A DNA stretch of 55,727 nt from an uncultured Candidatus Saccharibacteria bacterium. GTDB taxonomy: Bacteria > Patescibacteriota > Saccharimonadia > Saccharimonadales > Saccharimonadaceae. Made by a program: the position numbers and the translations under genes. Below are positions 39,962-47,659 of this stretch, piece by piece. A model generated the notes under the pieces. That model had not been told where the DNA came from and ran no database searches. It saw only the letters and a list, made by a program, of their open reading frames with translations. The stretch spans positions 1-55,727 of the forward strand of contig CALXTC010000013.1 in the NCBI GenBank assembly GCA_944391325.1. The letters run 5' to 3'. Positions within the stretch are counted from its first letter, which is position 1, and every line of letters begins with the position of its first letter.

Positions 39962-41362
39962 TTATAAATTAATCTTATTGGTGCCGGATTTGTTGTCGAT
40001 GGCGTCCTTGCCGGCGGCGAGGCGTTCGCGATTGGACTTAAGTTGTTTTTCATCGCGAAAGCTGAACTTGATTGGCGTGCCATTAAAGCCGAAGTTTTCG
40101 CGAAACTGGGTCTCTAGGTAGCGTTTGTATGACCAGTGCAAGTATTTTAGATTGCTGCCATAAATCACAAACCATGGTGGATTGACGTCGGTTTGGACAA
40201 CATAGCGTAGCCGTGGGTGAGTGTTCTTTAGCCCAGCTGGCTTGTGGCGCATTATGGCACGATGTAGACAATCGTTTAGTTGGCTGGTGGTAATTGTGCG
40301 GTGGCGTTCGCTATTAATGGACATAATTAAGTCGTAAATCTTAGCAACGTTCTGACCGGTAGTTGATGAAGTAAAAATAAGTGGTGCCCAGGGGGCGAAG
40401 TCAAAAGTCCTAGTGATAATTGGCGCCAGGGCGTCACGAGTATAGGCGTCCTTGCCAATGACTGAGTCCCACTTACTAACTACTATAATTAAGCCCTTGC
40501 CAGCCTTTATAATTTCACCGGCTAATTTAGTGTCAAGTGAGGTGTTTAGTTCGTTGACATCCATTAACAATAGACAAATATCTGCCTCCTCAATGGCGCT
40601 GATGGTTCGTAGGACGCTAAAGCGTTCAATCCCCTGCTCTATTTTGCCCTTGCGACGGACGCCGGCTGTGTCAAGAAGTTCGATTGTTTTGCCGTGATAT
40701 TTAACGTCGATGCGATTAACGTCGCGGGTTGTGCCGGCGATATTGGCGACCATCGCTTGTTGCTTACCAGCTAAGGTGTTGAATAGGTATGATTTGCCGG
40801 CGTTGGGTCGACCGATTAGGGCGACCTTAATTCGGTCATCAATAGCCTTGGCACTAACGTGCGGGATTCGCTCCATGATGGCGTGGCTAAGTCGACCAAT
40901 GCCCTGGTTGTGCTCTGCGCTGGTTTGGATAATGTCCTTGATGCCTAGACGTAGAAAGTTTTCTAGTGGGAAGTGTTCGGCTAGGTCGATTTTATTTAGG
41001 ACTAGAACAACTGGCTTGCCAGATTTTAGGATACGTTTGGCTAATTCGCGATCATCTTGGGTGGCGTCCTCAGTGGAATCTTTCATTAGTAAAATCAGGT
41101 CAGCGCTGGCAATGGCGTCATCGACCTGGTCCTGAATGCTAGCCTCAAAGTCATCCTGTGGGTCATCTTTTAACCCAGCAGTATCGACCAAAATGTATGA
41201 ACCCTCGCGGTTGTCAATGCGACGATAAATTGAGTCGCGAGTAGTGCCAGCTTCGCGAGCTACGATAGCATCCTGTCGACCGACTAGCCGATTAAAGATA
41301 GATGATTTGCCAGCGTTAGCCCGACCAACGATGGCAACAATAGGCAGTTTTCTATTTGACAT
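39962..41362 (-). CDS. der: GTPase Der (EngA), ribosome assembly
   Basis: A 466-residue double-GTPase needed for 50S ribosome maturation. First G domain: GRANAGKSS (residues 13-21), DTAGLKD, NKID. Second: GRPNAGKSY (about 186-194), DTAGVRRKGKIEQG, SKWD. A C-terminal KH-like domain with RDEKQLKSNRERLAAG follows. Length is close to bacterial Der (about 440-490). TATAAT lies 9 nt before the ATG at 41362 with no SD (leaderless or near so). Its first 19 codons plus promoter also occur as a diverged copy at 41867-41951. Confidence 0.96.
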   Translation of the reverse strand: MSNRKLPIVAIVGRANAGKSSIFNRLVGRQDAIVAREAGTTRDSIYRRIDNREGSYILVDTAGLKDDPQDDFEASIQDQVDDAIASADLILLMKDSTEDATQDDRELAKRILKSGKPVVLVLNKIDLAEHFPLENFLRLGIKDIIQTSAEHNQGIGRLSHAIMERIPHVSAKAIDDRIKVALIGRPNAGKSYLFNTLAGKQQAMVANIAGTTRDVNRIDVKYHGKTIELLDTAGVRRKGKIEQGIERFSVLRTISAIEEADICLLLMDVNELNTSLDTKLAGEIIKAGKGLIIVVSKWDSVIGKDAYTRDALAPIITRTFDFAPWAPLIFTSSTTGQNVAKIYDLIMSINSERHRTITTSQLNDCLHRAIMRHKPAGLKNTHPRLRYVVQTDVNPPWFVIYGSNLKYLHWSYKRYLETQFRENFGFNGTPIKFSFRDEKQLKSNRERLAAGKDAIDNKSGTNKINL

Positions 41363-41405
41363 GATAGTTAGATTATATCATAAGATGGAGTGGTATAATA
41401 GCCAC
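41363..41405. promoter_or_regulatory. Divergent leaderless promoters between der and the 41406 gene
   Basis: A 43-nt gap with TATAAT on the minus strand, 9 nt from the der ATG, and TATAAT on the plus strand, 6 nt from the ATG at 41406. Confidence 0.75.
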
Positions 41406-41696
41406 ATGAAGAATAAAGAGGTTGCTGGCTGTCGCAACATTGAGCAGGCTAACAGCAAGCTACTTAAGGAGCGAGTTATTGGTGAGATACAAGAGGTCGC
41501 TTCCCTCGAGGAGGTGGATAACATCGTCCAGTGGATGTGTGATAACCCATCCGTAGAATGGCCGGCGGTGATTTATGAAGTTGGCCATTTATCAGACTTT
41601 CCAGCAAAAGATACATTTATGAGTAAGATCGACGCGATATACGAGTCCTGTTCTGAGGTAGTTGCCGATTCGGATGGACAAGTCGATATGGAGTAA
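41406..41696 (+). CDS. Unknown soluble protein, 96 aa
   Basis: A mostly helical protein: MKNKEVAGCRNIEQANSKLL, EIQEVASLEEVDNIVQWMCD, then NPSVEWPAVIYEVGHLSDFP and a final helix KIDAIYESCSEVVADSDG. Acidic overall; no domain recognised. TATAAT lies 6 nt before the ATG with no SD (leaderless). It is divergent from der, whose 5' end is copied 0.5 kb away, and convergent with a gene fragment, so a terminator hairpin is shared. A frame open from 41244 on this strand is only the shadow of der. Confidence 0.6.
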   Translation: MKNKEVAGCRNIEQANSKLLKERVIGEIQEVASLEEVDNIVQWMCDNPSVEWPAVIYEVGHLSDFPAKDTFMSKIDAIYESCSEVVADSDGQVDME

Positions 41697-41700
41697 AAAC

Positions 41701-41726
41701 GGGTCGCTCAGCACACTGGGCGACCC
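41701..41726 (-). terminator. Terminator shared by the 41406 gene and the convergent fragment
   Basis: 7-bp stem GGGTCGC/GCGACCC (loop 12 nt). On the minus strand it is followed by CGTTTTTACTCC, a good U-tract for the fragment's transcript. Confidence 0.75.
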
Positions 41727-41735
41727 GAGATTGGG

Positions 41736-41867
41736 CTAGCTATCGTTATGGTTGCGGCGGGACTCGAAGATGACCTCGCCATTCTCGTCTAGCCCGATGT
41801 GGACGTGTTCGCCCGTAACAGTATCGTCCAAGAGGAACTCTGAGGCTACCTCTTGCCCTGCATCGCA
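41736..41867 (-). pseudogene. 3' fragment of a GC3-rich unknown gene
   Basis: 43 in-frame codons ending VTGEHVHIGLDENGEVIFES, then RRNHNDS and TAG, followed by a proper terminator. Codon use (GAC, GGC, CTC, TTC, GAG) matches the SD-led gene class. The 5' part has been replaced by a diverged copy of the der promoter and first codons; the der frame does not read into this frame, so no sensible fusion protein results. This is the remains of a deletion or template-switch event. Confidence 0.6.
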
Positions 41868-41951
41868 TAGATGATTTGCCGGCGTTAGTCCGACCAACGA
41901 TGGCAACAAGGGGAAGTTTTCTGTTTGACACGATAGTTAGATTTATCATAA
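41867..41951 (-). repeat. Diverged partial copy of the der promoter and 5' end
   Basis: About 85 bp nearly identical to 41297-41383: -10 region (TGATAAAT for TGATATAAT), start codon (GTG for ATG) and codons SNRKLPLVAIVGRTNAGKSS for SNRKLPIVAIVGRANAGKSS. Differences include base changes and a small indel in the promoter, so the copy is old and decaying. Direct orientation, about 570 bp from the source. Confidence 0.85.
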
Positions 41952-41967
41952 AGCTTATAACAAGAAT

Positions 41968-41993
41968 ACGGGGGCGACTGATGTCGCCCCCGT
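41968..41993 (-). terminator. Intrinsic terminator of the micro-ORF transcript
   Basis: 9-bp stem GGGGGCGAC/GTCGCCCCC with a TGAT tetraloop, extendable to 11 bp. It ends the minus-strand transcript predicted from the promoter at 42562-42589; the minus strand then reads TATTCTTGTT. Confidence 0.8.
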
Positions 41994-42110
41994 TGGGGTG
42001 TGCAGGGGTCTCCTGCTATGGGGGATGTGGTCGTGGGCGGTGAGGCGTGTTCGCGCGTTGTAAAAGCCTGCTTGGCTTCTCGCTGTTGAGCGACGAATGG
42101 CGGCGGTGCT

Positions 42111-42138
42111 GACAGGTTTTTCCATTAAAAAACCTGTC
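42111..42138 (-). repeat. Perfect 11-bp hairpin inside the micro-ORF transcript
   Basis: GACAGGTTTTT-ccatta-AAAAACCTGTC. A and T runs inside the stem make it terminator-like, but no U-tract follows the stem; it may be an attenuator or a transposon-end remnant. Confidence 0.6.
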
Positions 42139-42215
42139 GTCGTCGACAATCACTACTCGTCACGAGCTATTCGGGCGGGTATCCTCGTTCCCACTGGTGC
42201 GTTGCCTAGAGGTAC

Positions 42216-42239
42216 CTAGGTGAAGCCGGAAGTAAACAT
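42216..42239 (-). CDS. Micro-ORF encoding MFTSGFT
   Basis: Seven codons plus TAG, with AGGAGG 5 nt before the ATG. A related ORF (MYTSGFI) lies 90 nt upstream on the same transcript. Codon differences between the copies are mostly synonymous or conservative (ACA/ACT, TCT/TCC, TAC/TTT), which would fit selection on the peptide, though two copies are too few to prove it. It could be a leader peptide, signalling peptide or chance product of a duplicated SD region. Confidence 0.35.
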   Translation of the reverse strand: MFTSGFT

Positions 42240-42305
42240 AACGCCCTCCTAAAAGGCATCGTGAGCGACTTCGCAATTAAATTATCGTTGGTGACTGTTA
42301 TGCCA

Positions 42306-42329
42306 CTAGATGAAGCCAGATGTGTACAT
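42306..42329 (-). CDS. Micro-ORF encoding MYTSGFI
   Basis: Seven codons plus TAG, with GGAGG 4 nt before the ATG. It shares M-[YF]-TSGF with the micro-ORF at 42216-42239 and lies in a tandem imperfect repeat of about 90 nt. Between 42000 and 42640 no longer convincing gene was found on either strand. Confidence 0.35.
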   Translation of the reverse strand: MYTSGFI

Positions 42330-42561
42330 CGCTCCTCCATCGCTATGGGTGGTTACCAGCCACATGCGTGCAGCCTAGTAAACCGATGTTCCGGGACAGT
42401 GATTTCACATTATATTCAAAAGAGTCTTTCGACATTGTGGTTGTCGCACCGGATTCGATTAATAGTGCAACAGGAAAGCAATGCCGAGCCTAACAGTCCA
42501 TTGGAACCACATCCTTTCTATTCTTGGAATTTGCGACTCAGTCAACCTGAGCGTGGTATGT

Positions 42562-42589
42562 ATTATAGCACTAATTTGAAAAATGTCAA
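42562..42589 (-). promoter_or_regulatory. Consensus promoter of the micro-ORF transcript
   Basis: Minus-strand TTGACA (42584-42589), 16-nt spacer, TATAAT (42562-42567). A CTCAG/CTGAG hairpin follows near the predicted +1. It points away from the 42641-44200 gene's start, so it drives the gene-poor 41968-42555 region. Confidence 0.8.
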
Positions 42590-42640
42590 TACTTTTATGT
42601 GGATTTTTTACAATTATTTTATGCCACTACTGCAATATTA

Positions 42641-44200
42641 CTACAAATCGTCCCGTTTGGTGGACATGAAATTACCCCAACGACGCAAAAAACCGATGAT
42701 AGTTTTTAGTGGTAATTCTATGAACATATCCATAGCACGCGAAATGATGTTTAGTTTAGAGTATGTTTCGCTAATCTTTTGCCCAACGGCTACGAATGGC
42801 ATGTAAATAAAGTCTCGTAGAATGCTGGCTGTAGTCTGCGCCTCGTCCCCTACCTCGATTTTACGAATTTGCCGGCTTAACCTAAAGCCCAGGTAGCTAG
42901 CCGTACTAATAAAGACAAAGAAGATTATTAGATGGATCCACTCGAAGTGGGCAAACTGCACCAATAACCAGCCTACACCAATAAACACGGCGATAATTAG
43001 CAACGCATAGATGACGTTGTATATGCCACTGAAATGGCGCTTGTAGCCGTTAATAAATGGTCGTTTTGGCAGTGGCTGATACAAAATTCGGCTAGCCTCG
43101 TGGTTTAGCGCCCTGGTATTGCGACTATCAGGCATAGTTAGGGTTAGTCGCAGTAAGATCATATAGATAGGTGGCAATAGTAGGTTGACGGCCAACGGTA
43201 ACCACATTACCTGACCGTGGACGACCAAGTCGTATGGCACCTCAGCAGCGATGCCGATAATGAACTTAGTGATAATTAGAAATATGACGCTGCGAATAAT
43301 TCCACGATTAACACCCTGGTTGACATGTTTGTAGGCCGCCTGAATGGCGGCGTCGTATGGTCCTAGAAAGGTTTTTTCAGTCAGAACGTGCTGGTCAAAA
43401 GAGTCATCGCATTGGCTGGCGTCGTTAATAATTCGAAAAACCGCTCCATGTCGGTTGACTATCCTGGTCAAGGTGTCGAACAGTTTTGATTCAATTGCCT
43501 CATCAATTTGCGTGTTAAATCGAGCGTAGTTAGCATATTGGGCGGCTACTACACCGTAGCGATCCATTAAATTCAGTCGAATCGCCGCCTCTTCACTACC
43601 TAACAATGCTTTCTGGACGGCCATGTACAGGGTCGCCTCGTAGGCATCCGGTCGCTCGCCACCAGTTATCTGCTCAATGTTGATTGCTGATAGGAAATAG
43701 TTGAATGCCAGATTGATCAATGCCTGCTCTTTGCTATGATCTCTTAGTAGCCCCTCGATTCGAACGGCGATTGGAGCAATTACCCAACGATCGATTTGGG
43801 TTCTAGTGTAGGTCTTGTGTAGACGATTTTTTAGGCTAACGCCCTGACGCAATAGATCGCTAATATGGTCAACGGTGGAAAGTTGAATGGAATCATTAGC
43901 TAAATAACCGGCCATTGTTAATTCGGTTATTAGAACCTCGCCTGAATGTTTTAGATGGCTAGGGCTATCAATCATAAAAAAGCGCTCTATGTAGCGATTG
44001 ATAGCGTGAGTTAGCTGGAGATTTTCCTCGGAATTCTGGCTAGCATTGCGCAGACTCTCGTAAAGTTCAGTCAGACTGGCCCCAGTCGTTTGGACGTGCA
44101 ATGTTTCGTCGTCGCCCTGTTTGATATGATCCGATTGGGCGCGCTTAACAGCCTGCAAGTCTGCAGAAAACGACAGGGCTAGCTGGTTGGCCTGCTTCAT
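42641..44200 (-). CDS. Multi-TM protein with long cytoplasmic N-terminus, 519 aa, unknown
   Basis: The first 300 residues are soluble and helical (MKQANQLALSFSADLQAVKR and onward), then come four hydrophobic segments: IRSVIFLIITKFIIGIAAEV, WLPLAVNLLLPPIYMILL, VIYALLIIAVFIGVGWLLV and WIHLIIFFVFISTASYLGF. A basic amphipathic tail follows (SRQIRKIEVGDEAQTTASIL, ending MSTKRDDL). No family recognised; similar large helical membrane proteins occur in CPR genomes. The ATG at 44200 (three codons inside the longest frame) has TATAAT 8 nt upstream, without SD. It lies 22 nt downstream of the 44222-45499 gene. Confidence 0.65.
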   Translation of the reverse strand: MKQANQLALSFSADLQAVKRAQSDHIKQGDDETLHVQTTGASLTELYESLRNASQNSEENLQLTHAINRYIERFFMIDSPSHLKHSGEVLITELTMAGYLANDSIQLSTVDHISDLLRQGVSLKNRLHKTYTRTQIDRWVIAPIAVRIEGLLRDHSKEQALINLAFNYFLSAINIEQITGGERPDAYEATLYMAVQKALLGSEEAAIRLNLMDRYGVVAAQYANYARFNTQIDEAIESKLFDTLTRIVNRHGAVFRIINDASQCDDSFDQHVLTEKTFLGPYDAAIQAAYKHVNQGVNRGIIRSVIFLIITKFIIGIAAEVPYDLVVHGQVMWLPLAVNLLLPPIYMILLRLTLTMPDSRNTRALNHEASRILYQPLPKRPFINGYKRHFSGIYNVIYALLIIAVFIGVGWLLVQFAHFEWIHLIIFFVFISTASYLGFRLSRQIRKIEVGDEAQTTASILRDFIYMPFVAVGQKISETYSKLNIISRAMDMFIELPLKTIIGFLRRWGNFMSTKRDDL

Positions 44201-44221
44201 AATAGGCAATTATACCACTGA

Positions 44222-45499
44222 CTATAGACTGTTGACGATGTTGGTAATGTCATCGCTGTCTAGGTAGTCATTGGTGTTGATGGTGTATCGCATGCCGTCG
44301 TCCGTCCAGGTGACCATATCGCGATAGCGATAAACTGTTGTATCGCCCGCCTGCATTGTCTGATAATTATTGTTATAGACACTGGTCTCGCCTTGTGCAT
44401 TGCTGGCGTCGTTCTTTTCCTGTGTTACTGAGTAGCCGTCACCACCGCTCTTGCTACGATAATTAATGGTAATGCGACCAGTTTGGTAGGCGACTTCTCC
44501 GTCAATCGTAAAACCAGCGGGAGTATATGGAGTTTTTGCGTCAATACCAGCCTTGTTGGCAGCCATCTTTACGGAAATAGATGGCATAGCGATATAGAAA
44601 CCGATGCCAACTACGATAGCCATAGCGCCAGCTGTTGCAAAAATAGCGGGCATCTGAAACTTGCGATGCGACTTGGCGTGAGTCGTTTTTTGCTTGTTGC
44701 GAGAGCGTTTGGCTGATTTGCGTCCAGTCATCTTTGCATCAACATCCTGCGCGTTCTGTAAAATCTGACTTAGTTGACTTAGGCGCTCGTTCAAGACATC
44801 GTCATCGTAGTTGTCGGCTGTTTGTGCTGGAGTTAGCCGAACAGCTGGTTTAACCTTAACGGTGATATTCTCGCCGGCTTGTTGTTCTTGACGCTGTTTT
44901 TCTGCATTGGCTACCCTTTCGGATAATGATGGCTGATTAGATAATCGATTTAACCTATCTGCCTGACGTTTGGTCAGGATTGGTACAAAATCTTTGTTGG
45001 CCATATTGGCTGCATCTAGTTGAGCGTTTTCGGGGATGTCAATTGGGGCGACGGCTTGTTTAGCCTCTTGTCTTAATCTAAGTTGCCGCTGGGCTAGCGA
45101 TTCGGCGTAGTCGCCAGATTCGCTGAGAGGTTTTTTGACAAAGCGACGATTTAATGTGTTGGATGCGGTGACATTTCGGCGAGCAGACTGTGCAACTGTG
45201 CGTGTAGGGGCGACGTCAACGGAAATCTTGCTAACTAGCCTGGTTGATGGCTCAACGACGGAGTGCTCGGTATTATTAGCGTTATCGGTGTTCGCATGGC
45301 TGTGAGCCTGGGTGTCGGCCACCTGTCGCGTGGCGCTAACCTTGTCGACATAACTGGCAATCCATTCCGGCATTGTGTTGTTAGCGGTTTGTGCTATCAC
45401 CGGATCAGGTATGCTGGCGGTGTGCACTGGCCCCTGATCATTTATCATTAAGCCAGTTACTGAGTCGTATTTTTTACCATTAATAATAACTATCCCCAT
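44222..45499 (-). CDS. Single-pass membrane protein with C-terminal extracytoplasmic domain, 425 aa
   Basis: Begins MGIVIINGKKYDSVTGLMI, a short beta-type motif, then a 210-residue disordered cytoplasmic region rich in Ala, Thr, Gln and Arg, a strongly basic stretch (RKSAKRSRNKQKTTHAKSHR), one transmembrane helix (about 288-308, AIFATAGAMAIVVGIGFYIA) and a 115-residue external domain with many Tyr, Thr and Asp. That domain (PAGFTIDGEVAYQTGRITIN, TVYRYRDMVTWTDDGMRYTI) resembles DUF4367-type domains, tentatively. Function unknown. AGAGAGGGA lies 2 nt before the ATG. It is divergent from the PEGA gene. Confidence 0.65.
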   Translation of the reverse strand: MGIVIINGKKYDSVTGLMINDQGPVHTASIPDPVIAQTANNTMPEWIASYVDKVSATRQVADTQAHSHANTDNANNTEHSVVEPSTRLVSKISVDVAPTRTVAQSARRNVTASNTLNRRFVKKPLSESGDYAESLAQRQLRLRQEAKQAVAPIDIPENAQLDAANMANKDFVPILTKRQADRLNRLSNQPSLSERVANAEKQRQEQQAGENITVKVKPAVRLTPAQTADNYDDDVLNERLSQLSQILQNAQDVDAKMTGRKSAKRSRNKQKTTHAKSHRKFQMPAIFATAGAMAIVVGIGFYIAMPSISVKMAANKAGIDAKTPYTPAGFTIDGEVAYQTGRITINYRSKSGGDGYSVTQEKNDASNAQGETSVYNNNYQTMQAGDTTVYRYRDMVTWTDDGMRYTINTNDYLDSDDITNIVNSL

Positions 45500-45607
45500 A
45501 TCCCTCTCTTTCTTTTCTTATCAAGTATTTTAACGGTTATGTTTGCAAAGCGCAAGTGCTTGAAAATATGTCGTCGTTTGTTTAAGATAATGCTAATTAA
45601 TAGGTAT

Positions 45608-47080
45608 ATGACTATGGCTAAAAAAACATCACCTGAACCTAAAAATATCGATTCTGTGGTCGCTCGTCGACGCAAACAAACTGCCGTTCGCTTCTTTACA
45701 TATGGCGCAATGGCGCTGGCAACTGTTGTTGGCGTAATAATTTGCATTGGTTGGGCGATGGGATACCGCTTTGACTTACAAAAAGGCTTATCGCAGGTAG
45801 CCTTATTGCAATTTAATACCTTTCCGACAGGGGCGTCGGTTGATGTGAATGGTGAGCGACTAACCGCACGAACGCCAACTAGATCTAATGTCGAGACGGG
45901 TGAAACGGTTGTTAAAATGTCGCGCAATGGATATCGTGACTGGAGCAAAACAATTACTTCCCTGCCTAGCACGGTTCGATGGTTAGATTATGTTCGCCTG
46001 GTTCCTAACAATGTGCGAACTGAGTCGATTCATACATTTGCCAGTGTTGAGGATATTATCCAATCGCCTGATCGCAAGTGGGCGGTCGTTCTGACTAATG
46101 CTACAGCTGGTGATATGGTTTTAATGAATATTGATGACCCTGAAAATGTTAAATACGAGGATGTTGAGCTTGATTCAGAAAAGTTATCTGACGGAGATAA
46201 CCAAGTCTATAAACTTCTAGAGTGGGATAACGATTCTCGCAATATCTTGATTGAGCATCGCTATGGTGATGGTCAGGTTGAGCATCTTGAATATGACCGT
46301 CAAGATCGCGAAACACGTAACTTGACGCACGACTTTGGAATGAACCTGTCGCAGCCACATTTTTCTGGCACCAGTGGTGATGTGATATTTGCTCTAACCG
46401 GCAGCGATTTGCGTAAAATTGATTATGGCAATAACTCAATTTCAGCTCCGTTGGCAACTAATGTCGCTGACTATGTGCTATACAGCAATAGCCGAATTGC
46501 CTTTGTGTCGAAGGTGGCTGCTGATGATAAAACAACACAGACTGTCTCGATTTATGACGATGGCAAGGTCAACGACATTAAAAGTTATGATGACGACGAT
46601 AAAACGATGATAGATTTTTCCCGAGTTAATGATGTTGACTACTTGGCGATAGCTCGCGGCGAGACAGTGGCGATTTATCCTGATCCATTAGGCAGCCTGA
46701 CTCAATCACCAGATAACGTGTCGACTGATATTGCTTATCTCAGTAGTCCTGGCGGTATTGACTGGATGGAAATGAGTCGTAACGGCCGATTTGTTCTAGC
46801 TGGACGTGGACATAAGGTAGTTAGTTATGATATTGAAACCACGGAAAACTATTCGTTTGAGATGGAGCGAGAGGGCGAGCCGGAGTGGTTAGATGATTAT
46901 CACCTACTAGATGTCCGCAATGGCGTTATTACGATGATTGAATTTGATGGGCAGAACGACGAGCATATCGTTAGTGGTCGTTTGCCAGCTTTCCTGTCGG
47001 ATAATGGTGAGGACGTTTTTAGCCTAGACGATATTAGCGGTGGTGTTGTACTACAACGTTCTAGTATGCTAGCAGAGTAG
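45608..47080 (+). CDS. PEGA-domain membrane protein
   Basis: A 490-residue protein starting MTMAKKTSPEPKNIDSVVAR, with one transmembrane helix (about 27-50, GAMALATVVGVIICIGWAMG), a PEGA domain (about 60-115, NTFPTGASVDVNGERLTART and GETVVKMSRNGYRDW) and a 350-residue C-terminal part with WD40/propeller-like blades (SPDRKWAVVLTN, FSGTSGDVIFALTGS, SRNGRFVLAGRGHKVVSYD). PEGA domains are found in surface-layer and envelope proteins; the propeller may bind partners at the cell surface. The longest frame starts at 45539, but ATG 45608 (or 45614) gives the normal short basic N-terminus. The next gene starts 7 nt after the stop. Confidence 0.8.
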   Translation: MTMAKKTSPEPKNIDSVVARRRKQTAVRFFTYGAMALATVVGVIICIGWAMGYRFDLQKGLSQVALLQFNTFPTGASVDVNGERLTARTPTRSNVETGETVVKMSRNGYRDWSKTITSLPSTVRWLDYVRLVPNNVRTESIHTFASVEDIIQSPDRKWAVVLTNATAGDMVLMNIDDPENVKYEDVELDSEKLSDGDNQVYKLLEWDNDSRNILIEHRYGDGQVEHLEYDRQDRETRNLTHDFGMNLSQPHFSGTSGDVIFALTGSDLRKIDYGNNSISAPLATNVADYVLYSNSRIAFVSKVAADDKTTQTVSIYDDGKVNDIKSYDDDDKTMIDFSRVNDVDYLAIARGETVAIYPDPLGSLTQSPDNVSTDIAYLSSPGGIDWMEMSRNGRFVLAGRGHKVVSYDIETTENYSFEMEREGEPEWLDDYHLLDVRNGVITMIEFDGQNDEHIVSGRLPAFLSDNGEDVFSLDDISGGVVLQRSSMLAE

Positions 47081-47087
47081 GCGTTAA

Positions 47088-47618
47088 ATGGATGTTCCAT
47101 TGCAATATATCAACTACTACTCTTCACTATTGGGAAATATTCTGTTGTCGGCAGACGATGGCGGTCTAACGGGGCTATGGTTTGAGCAGCAAAGGCACTT
47201 TGCCACATTTTTGACTGGTTGTGAGCAAACCGCTAATTTACCTGTGTTTAACGAGGTGAGACGCTGGCTGGACGCCTATTTTGCTGGTCACAATCCTGAC
47301 TTTACGCCACAACTTCATATGATCGGTACGGATTTTCAGCGGTCAGTTTGGCGAATTTTGTTAACTATTCCATATGGCCAGATTGTAACATACGGCCAAA
47401 TCGCTGAGAAACTGGCGGCTGAGCGTGGCGTACCTAAAATGTCCGCTCGGGCAGTTGGCTCGGCTGTGGGTCGCAATCACATATCATTAATCATTCCCTG
47501 TCATCGAGTTGTGGGGAGTAATGGTGATCCAACTGGGTATGCTGGCGGTATTGAGCGAAAGGTTGCATTATTAAAAATAGAGGCCGATGGTAGGCGGCGA
47601 GGCGATATCAAAAAATAG
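47088..47618 (+). CDS. ogt: Methylated-DNA-protein cysteine methyltransferase
   Basis: A 176-residue suicide repair enzyme that removes alkyl groups from O6-alkylguanine. The active-site cysteine lies in [15 protein letters not shown] (Cys near 138), preceded by the helix-turn-helix region [16 protein letters not shown] and [13 protein letters not shown] (the arginine-finger region), and followed by [16 protein letters not shown]. The N-terminal RNase H-like domain is short, as in Ogt. It follows the PEGA gene by 7 nt in one operon. Its stop codon lies within the terminator stem, which also serves gatB from the other side. Confidence 0.93.
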   Translation: MDVPLQYINYYSSLLGNILLSADDGGLTGLWFEQQRHFATFLTGCEQTANLPVFNEVRRWLDAYFAGHNPDFTPQLHMIGTDFQRSVWRILLTIPYGQIVTYGQIAEKLAAERGVPKMSARAVGSAVGRNHISLIIPCHRVVGSNGDPTGYAGGIERKVALLKIEADGRRRGDIKK

Positions 47619-47640
47619 ACGCCACAATGGGCGTCTATTT
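47613..47640. terminator. Bidirectional terminator between ogt and gatB
   Basis: 11-bp stem AAATAGACGCC/GGCGTCTATTT with a 6-nt loop; A/T tracts on both sides provide U-tracts in either direction. The ogt stop codon is inside the left arm. Confidence 0.8.
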
Positions 47641-47659
47641 ATATTATGTACCTCTACTA

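Noticed and set aside
41746-41932. GTG-initiated der-like chimeric reading frame
   Set aside because: After the copied der codons it continues in a frame different from the recipient gene and becomes Arg-rich; treated as a duplication scar.
41955-42149. A 64-codon minus-strand frame beginning with a TTG or internal ATG
   Set aside because: It reads through the full intrinsic terminator at 41968-41993 and ends beyond it, which real genes here do not do.
42261-42806. A 181-codon plus-strand frame in the gene-poor region
   Set aside because: It runs antisense through the end of the 42641-44200 gene, has no SD or good promoter, and its composition looks random; the minus-strand promoter and terminator explain the region better.
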